Of a DNA stretch of 64,000 bases, positions 58,530-64,000 are shown one piece after another. Each line of letters begins with the position of its first letter. Position 1 is the first letter of the stretch. The translations under genes and the position numbers were made by a program. Under the pieces are notes generated by a model. It worked only from the letters and a program-made list of their open reading frames with translations. It ran no database searches and was not told the DNA's origin. Origin of the DNA: Engraulis encrasicolus (Eukaryota > Chordata > Actinopteri > Clupeiformes > Engraulidae); the NCBI RefSeq assembly GCF_034702125.1, contig NC_085876.1, positions 26,826,052 to 26,890,051 of the forward strand. Direction: 5' to 3'.

Positions 58530-60113
58530 GTACAGGTGTATCCACCTTACTACCAAGCTCACTAACGTATGATGACTGAAGCAGCAGCAGCAGCTGTCAC
58601 CATTAACACAGTTCCAATAATCAACTTGTATCCTTCCTGCGTATAATGAAAATAAAGACATCTTATCTCACCTTGATTTCCGCTGAGTCTGCATAGGGCC
58701 CCGTGTAAGTTAAGCCACGCATTAGATTAGAGTCAGCATAGAGTCAACACCATGGCATGCTGTTATGTTTCTGGTTTTCTATGAAATGGCTGAGCAATTA
58801 GTTGTTGTAAAAATGTGTCTTTAGTGTAGTGTAGTGTGTTGTTGTTTTCCTAGCCTGTCATCATTGCACATGTCCGTTCAGTAGGTATGATTTATGTTGG
58901 TTCAGTGTTGTTAATGATTTTGTCCTTTGCCCTATGTTTTTATCACACTAGGGCTGTAGACATTCTTCACCCAAGTCGTAGTATTCCTCTCTCCAAGTCT
59001 AAAGACCAACCCCTCAGAATGTCAACAAACCCAGATAGCAGGCAGGATGTATGGCTGTTTGCCAAACTCAGACTCACTTTGCCAGACTTCTAGGGGCGGA
59101 ACTATAGGGTGGTGGTCGTATTGGTGTTGGGGCCCCTATCGTCACCTTTGCAGGTCCCACATGAGTGTTGTGCGCTGGGTCCCTCTGTGCAATTGTTCCT
59201 CCTCTGCCTACTTAAAAACATTTACTCCCTCACTATGCACACCGTGTAGAAGGCAAAACAATGCTATGAGGCTACACGCTATATAACGCGCCATATAGTA
59301 GTATAGCATGAGTAAGCATTTTGTAACAGGCCTCAGTGTTTGGATACACTCCCTGGCACCACTTGTGATAGAAGGAAATGATGTGGGGGATATCTAGGAG
59401 TGTTTACGTAGGGATAAAATGTCCACAGAAACTCAAACGCTGTTTATATTTCTATGGTTTGTGTGTTTGAATGGATTTGAATCCACACCACTGCCAATCC
59501 CCAGGGGACCAAAGCGGTGAAACCACCACTTACCTCCCGTAGACTTCAGTGTAGGGAACAGTCAGTGCTGATGCAGAACATGGAAACAAACGTCAGATAT
59601 AGGTCCAATAATTAATTTCCACAAGATATCATTCAATTAAAAAAATGTGTTGGATTTATATTGTGTTCTCTGCAGGGTAAAAGGAATAATCTGGCAGAAA
59701 TGTAACTTATCTATGGCAAATAGGTCAAAGACATTTTTGTTTGGTCTCAGATGTCAGGTGGTGCAACGACATCTAATGCCTATGAATTGATTAGTAGTTG
59801 GTTGTTGATATGCTTCAATGAATATGCTTATTAGATAGTCGACAAAAAACAAACAAACAAGCTAAATAATTCCATACAATAGTGGCACTGGCTGTAGTTG
59901 TGCCACCCTTATGTGTGCTATTGCTGAAACGCCACTGACCCATATACTGTTTACGTAAAATGTCACAGAAGTGTTTGTACAATAGTGTTTTTTGTAAAAT
60001 GTCTCTTTCTATGTTGTGAGGTCGTAGACTGCATGAAGGGACAAAACTGTGCCTTTATTATGTAATGCAGAATGACAGGTTTTCTTCTCTCCCCCCGCTT
60101 TGTCCATCCTCAG
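58530..60113 (+). other. DENND3: DENND3 intron sequence after the hAT element
   Basis: No exon or well-defined repeat is recognised; AT-rich unique-looking sequence with short, unrelated open frames. Confidence 0.65.
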
Positions 60114-60247
60114 GCGTGTCAGGAAGGACACACGTATCAAAACGGCCACTGGACATCTCCCAAAGGCCCCCGGCTCTACACAGCGTATGGCATCTGTGTC
60201 ATTTCTAAATACCCGTACTACAACGCCCTCAGGGACTGCTTGTCATG
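60114..60247 (+). CDS. DENND3: DENND3 fourth coding exon (residues 193-236)
   Basis: The exon is 134 bp, phase 0 in and two bases of a split Cys codon out. The peptide is ACQEGHTYQNGHWTSPKGPR then LYTAYGICVISKYPYYNALR DCLS. 'Y-G-I-C-V-I-S-K-Y-P-Y-Y' is the standard second half of a uDENN domain ('s-k-x-P-f-f'). The acceptor is CATCCTCAG|GCG. The donor TCATG|GTTGGTC is weak (no A at +3, no G at -1/+5 pairing beyond the GT) but is the only site that joins the next exon in frame. Confidence 0.9.
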
Positions 60248-60339
60248 GTTGGTCGCTCCCACGTTTTTTTCACACTCTCAGACCACAATTTCCTGTTCAG
60301 ATAGATACCCTGAAGCTATTGTGCTTCTTTACTAATGCC

Positions 60340-60621
60340 TTTTTCTTTTTTTTCTTCTTCTACTTCTTCTTTTTCTTCTTCCTCTTCCTCTTCTTCTTCC
60401 TCCTCTTCGTCATCATAATCATCATCATCATCATCATCTTCTTCTTTTCTTCTTCTGCCTCTTTTTCATTTTCTTCTTCCTCTTCCTCTCCTCCTCCTCT
60501 TCATCATCATCATCTTCTTTTTCTTCTTCCTCATCTTCTTCTTCTTCTTCTTCTTCTTCTTCTTCTTCTTCTTCTTCTTCTTCTTCTTCTTCTTCTTCTT
60601 CTTCTTCTTCTCCTCTGCCAG
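60340..60621 (+). promoter_or_regulatory. DENND3: (TTC)n polypyrimidine tract and 3' splice site of the fifth DENND3 coding exon
   Basis: About 270 bp of TTC/TCC/ATC-rich repeat, with 23 or more pure TTC units at 60538-60611, leads to CCTCTGCCAG at 60612-60621. This is a GAA/TTC-type tract, known to form triplexes, directly against an acceptor. Confidence 0.85.
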
Positions 60622-60733
60622 TCTTCTGATCCAGCTGCGGACCTGTCGGATGTCAGACTTTGAAGAGAGGGTGAAAGAGTTCACGGCCAAGCTGGCGCTG
60701 GTGCCCATCCCTCCCCCTGGGCAGCTGCATGTG
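60622..60733 (+). CDS. DENND3: DENND3 fifth coding exon (residues 237-274)
   Basis: The exon is 112 bp: one base completes Cys, then 37 codons, phase 0 out. The peptide LLIQLRTCRMSDFEERVKEF then TAKLALVPIPPPGQLHV contains the linker between uDENN and cDENN, where a 'P-x-P-P-P-G' segment is typical. The donor is CATGTG|GTAAGC. The acceptor follows a 270-bp TTC repeat, and the weak donor of the preceding exon makes splicing here sensitive. Confidence 0.9.
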
Positions 60734-60889
60734 GTAAGCCAGTAGCCAGTACTAGTGTGCTTCATATGTGGATGTGTAGCATGTGGAACGGAAGCCAACA
60801 AGCAGAGTTTGACAGTATAACTTTAGTGAACTTCCCTTCCAGAGCCTCATAGAGATGCAACGATACTGAGCTACCCATCAGTCTACATT

Positions 60890-61020
60890 ACATTACATCA
60901 TACTTAGCTGACGCTTTCATGGATGGATATGGATGGAGAGGTAGGGAGAGGTCAGGGGGGATTCGAACCTGCAACCTAGATTGAAAGACCAACTACCTAA
61001 CCACTAGGCCACGGTTGCCC
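60890..61020 (-). mobile_element. tRNA-derived SINE with conserved core, minus strand (short)
   Basis: ACATTACATCATACTTAGCT, then GGGGATTCGAACCTGCAACC and CTAGGCCACGGTTGCCCC. Same family as 6912-7223 with an internal deletion. The segments on its two sides (TGGAACGGAAGCCAACAAGC at about 60784 and 61041) are near-identical, indicating a local duplication of about 260 bp. Confidence 0.75.
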
Positions 61021-61136
61021 CATATGTGTATGTGTAGTACGTGGAACGGAAGCCAACAAGCAGAGTTTGACGTTATAACGTTAGTGAACTTCTCTCCCAG
61101 AGCCTTATAGAAATGCAACCCATCAGTCCACCTTAT

Positions 61137-61362
61137 AGGGCTGGATTAATGCACAGGCTTGATACTGCAGCCTAGGGGCCCCCACCTGCCAAGGGGCCCC
61201 TGATAGGCCAAAAGTGAAAAATTGCTTAATTGTGACGGGATGCATTATTGAAGACTTCATGTGTCATGTTGAGTTATGTAAATGTGTCGTGAAATATGCC
61301 TTCCCGGGGGGCCCACAGCAGCCTGTAGCCTCAGGGCCCCAGACCATCTTAATACGGACCTG
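61137..61362. mobile_element. Probable MITE with GGGGCCC blocks
   Basis: AGGGCTGGATTAATGCAC at the left and CTTAATACGGACCTGC at the right are imperfect inverted repeats. The interior has several GGGGCCC motifs. Confidence 0.5.
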
Positions 61363-61558
61363 CTACCTTTTCCTCAGTGGTATTGTACCTGTGCTTCCAT
61401 GCTGGAAGGATGTTGTTATAAACCAGATTGAGATCCGAATGGCGGAACTGCGCAGGTTGACCGTGGTTACATTTTGTCACCGACCGGCAGAAACCTTGTA
61501 TCCCCACTTTCTGTTATATCTTAACTGGTTGTTTTCAAAAACACTATTTTCTTAATAT

Positions 61559-61842
61559 ATAGAGATGCACCGGATCCTGATTTTTAGGATCCTGCCGGAT
61601 ACCGGATCCACTGCTTAAGATCCTGCCGGATCCGGAACCGGATACCGGATCCTACGAAAGGGTTGAAACACATAGCCTACTCGCACACGTGGGCCCTTTT
61701 TATCACGTTGGCTCAAACTATTTTGACTGAAAAGCCTCGGCTACCGGATCCTGGATCTTGGAACCGGATCCGGATCCTGTGAAAAACCCTATTATCCTGC
61801 CGGATCCGGAACCGGATCTTGGATCCTGTACATCTCTATTAA
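61559..61842. mobile_element. MITE rich in CCGGATCC motifs
   Basis: ATAGAGATGCACCGGATCCT at the left and GGATCCTGTACATCTCTAT at the right are inverted. The interior is made of about fifteen GGATC/CCGGAT motifs. Confidence 0.75.
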
Positions 61843-62456
61843 TATATAAACTTTTCATTATTAAAAGTCAGATTTAAGTCATTCATACAACTCATATACT
61901 CATGGAAACTGCAAAATTGCACTGATTTATGTATTTTTACATCATTAAATAAGGAAAGAATTTGTTTCTGAAAGGTGGAGATTTGAGGTTTCTGCCGGAT
62001 GGCGATGAAATGCATGACACTGTTGCAAAGGAGATGGGGAAATTAAACCCCAAAAGACTTCATGGAAGGAAGCCCCTTCTTACACAACAGCCCTATTCTC
62101 TCCTATTCACTCAGCAGCATACTGTAGCAAAGGCAGTATTGCCCTCTTCACTGCCACAGACACTGGCAGCATTGTATTACACATACAGTGCCAATTGTTC
62201 ACAATGGTGATTGATGTTTGGTTGATTTACTGTTTGAGAATAAAAAAAGCAAAAATAACAAGTGCTTTGTGTTGAAGATGTCTAAGGTTATGCTGAAGCT
62301 GTTATTCTGTTTGCCCACAAGTGTATTGCGGACAAAGGTTAAGTGACATGGCAGTCATGAATTAGTAATTAAGCATTAGTTACAAACTAGTTACTAACTA
62401 AGGAAGAATTGCATTCTGCTTTTGTAGGACTAAGATACAATAAGATAAGATATTTT
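61843..62456 (+). other. DENND3: DENND3 intron sequence, unique-looking
   Basis: No gene or repeat recognised. The open frame at 61962-62210 has no family features. Confidence 0.6.
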
Positions 62457-62592
62457 TTGGTCTTTCACGATTTTATTGATGATAGGACAGTTTGAGAGGT
62501 GGACAGGAAGCGAATGGGGAAAGAGATGGGGAGGGGCCGGGAATCAAACCCGGGTCGGCCGCATGGCAGAAGAGTACCCTACCGGTTGAACA
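62457..62592 (-). mobile_element. tRNA-derived SINE (second subfamily), minus strand
   Basis: GATAGGACAGTTTGAGAGGT body, reverse B box GGGAATCAAACCCGGGTCGG, end CCCTACCGGTTGAACA. Same subfamily as 54578-54747. Confidence 0.8.
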
Positions 62593-62784
62593 ATATGTCC
62601 AAATGCATAGTGGGTTAGTTTTTTTGTTTAAAATAAGCACGGGGTTAATTAGACTCAATACATACCTGTATACACATTCCAAATGCACAGCATGTCATAG
62701 GGTCTACCCCGGGTCTGGGCCAGCTCAGACATCAGTGCAGCATATTATTGTGTTTGTGATGGCCATTATAGTTATAGATTAGTC

Positions 62785-63040
62785 ATTATGCTGCAAAATG
62801 CTGGAACCAACTCCCTGTCCAAATTAGAACTGCTCCAACAGTATCTTGTTTTAAAAGGACGTTAAAACAGCTTTATTCTCATCTGCCTTTGGTTATAGTT
62901 AGTTAATTACACACTACCTATAGCACAATATATTATATTTTATATTTTCTTCTCTTTTCTCTATTCTTAAGCACATTGAATGACATTTATGTGTGGTAAT
63001 GTGCTATATAAATATTTTTGATTGATTGATAGATTGATTG
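62785..63040 (+). mobile_element. LINE 3' end (L2-like) with (TTGA)n tail
   Basis: A degenerate coding tail (AGTNSLSKLELLQQY-like translation at 62800) is followed by GCACATTGAATGACATTTAT, GTGCTATATAAATATTTTTG and GATTGATTGAT. This is a typical L2/CR1-type 3' end; it stops about 15 bp before the next DENND3 exon. Confidence 0.75.
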
Positions 63041-63054
63041 ATGGTCCTCCTCAG

Positions 63055-63174
63055 GTGTTCTCCCTGCGGCCGCTGCAGATCTTCCTGCCGTCTCGAGAGG
63101 ACAAGGAGCGTCCGGCAGTGGACCTGGACCTCCATCTGCCCTTCCTCTGCTTCAGACCTCAGCAGCTCCTGGAG
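63055..63174 (+). CDS. DENND3: DENND3 sixth coding exon in the window (residues 275-314)
   Basis: Forty codons, phase 0 at both ends. The peptide VFSLRPLQIFLPSREDKERP then AVDLDLHLPFLCFRPQQLLE leads into the cDENN domain: the 'D-L-p-f-x-x-L-F-x-x-L' type pattern appears here as HLPFLCFRPQQLL. The acceptor is CCTCCTCAG|GTG, abutting a LINE tail. The donor is CTGGAG|GTAAGC. Together the six exons read 314 codons without interruption; the remaining cDENN, dDENN and C-terminal WD40 part of DENND3 lies beyond the window. Confidence 0.92.
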
Positions 63175-64000
63175 GTAAGCAGCCCGATAAACTAAACGTG
63201 AGATTAAATGTGTAAATGTGTAGACATCGGAACAACCTGTTGTTTTTCAAACTCTGTCTGTGCCTATTGGCCAACGCTTTGTCGTCACTCCCTCAAAATC
63301 CTGTCCGCTTTGCATCCAAAGATTCAAAACAAATCAAAATAACTCTCTGCGTTGTGATTGGCCAGCCAGTTCTAGGGCCTGGGGCATTGTCCGAGACTAG
63401 ACCCACTCGCAGGCCAAAATAATTTTGGCCGCTGGCGGGTGGGGCTAGTTTACTAGGCCTGGAGGTAAGCAGGCAGGGTTTCCCACATTTATCTATTTCT
63501 TAGTGGTGGTGGTGGTGGTGGTGGTGTTGGTGGTGGAGTTAAGACAGGAGAAAGGCATGTGACTATCAACTTTCGAAAAAGTGTGCAGTTTCATATTAAT
63601 TGAATGATATTAAATATGAGCCACGCACCAACACCCACACCCACACCCACGTACACACAAACAGACACACACGCACAGGGGACCTAGTCAAGATGGGAGG
63701 TGTTTGTTGTTCACAAAGGCAAGGCCTTTGTTGTGACTTGATGTTGGTTGTGATTCTGATTACTGCAAAGTGCAGGGGGAATCCCTTTATCTACCACACT
63801 AATGACCATGTGATTACTATTCATGGCACAGGCTCAGTAGCCTGCTGGACCAAGCCATGGGGGGTGGGGTACTGGGCTACGTATGCCTGCACCAGGCTTA
63901 CCAGGTCTACCCACTGATATTTACTCCCATTGGGTCTAACCAGTGAGTAAACAGACTATGTGTTTGGTTGAATTTCAATCATTTATATGATCTTTGTTCT
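63175..64000 (+). other. DENND3: DENND3 intron, start of the portion leaving the window
   Basis: No coding exon. It contains a short foldback (GGCCAAAATAATTTTGGCC at about 63402), a 15-bp copy of the preceding exon/donor junction at 63458-63472, a (GGT)n run at 63504-63535 and CACCCACAC repeats at 63628-63650. Confidence 0.7.
63458..63472 (+). repeat. DENND3: 15-bp copy of the last DENND3 exon/donor junction
   Basis: CCTGGAGGTAAGCAG occurs at the exon end and donor (63168-63182) and again here, 290 bp downstream, with an intact GTAAG. Similarity does not extend beyond it. Confidence 0.6.

Overview
The window looks like a stretch of teleost fish nuclear genome. It has spliced genes with GT-AG introns, vertebrate coding sequence, many fish-type tRNA-derived SINEs, Tc1 and hAT-type DNA transposon remnants, L2-like LINE tails, and a very heavy load of (CA)n, (CT)n and (TTC)n microsatellites. 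Nothing seen fixes the species.

Two protein-coding genes are present, both on the + strand, and all recognisable coding sequence belongs to them. The first is the orthologue of SLC45A4, a 12-helix transporter of the sucrose/proton-symporter-like family. Eight coding exons lie between 24164 and 39492, joining in frame from transmembrane helix 2 to the stop codon. The exon(s) for the N-terminus and helix 1 were not found and probably lie upstream of the window, which would make 1-24163 an intron. A long 3' UTR follows. The second gene is the 5' part of DENND3, a DENN-domain guanine nucleotide exchange factor for Rab12. Its start codon is at 52798, and six coding exons cover the first 314 codons through the uDENN region before the gene runs off the right edge. 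From memory the two genes are also neighbours in human (8q24.3), but convergent there and tandem here.

Layout: 1-24163, intron or 5' flank made of repeats; 24164-39492, SLC45A4 coding exons; 39493 to about 42.5-43.7 kb, 3' UTR; about 43.7-49.5 kb, intergenic sequence with a LINE fragment, a tandem tRNA-like repeat and a hAT element; about 49.5-64 kb, DENND3.

The most unusual feature is a recurrent structure in both genes. The 3' end of a coding exon, together with its 5' splice site, has been copied into the following intron. The clearest case is SLC45A4 exon G (36814-37025), whose tail and donor are repeated at least ten times over 1.7 kb, from near-perfect to badly decayed. DENND3's first coding exon has an in-frame copy 60 bp downstream, its uDENN exon has 32-bp tandem copies, and weaker cases follow SLC45A4 exon E and the last DENND3 exon. 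A related 16-bp direct repeat brackets the intron between SLC45A4 exons D and E. These could create alternative donors, in-frame microexons and new introns. A second theme is that microsatellites supply or abut splice signals at several exons. A third is a set of large foldback (palindromic) elements, including an inverted dimer of a decayed Tc1 transposon.
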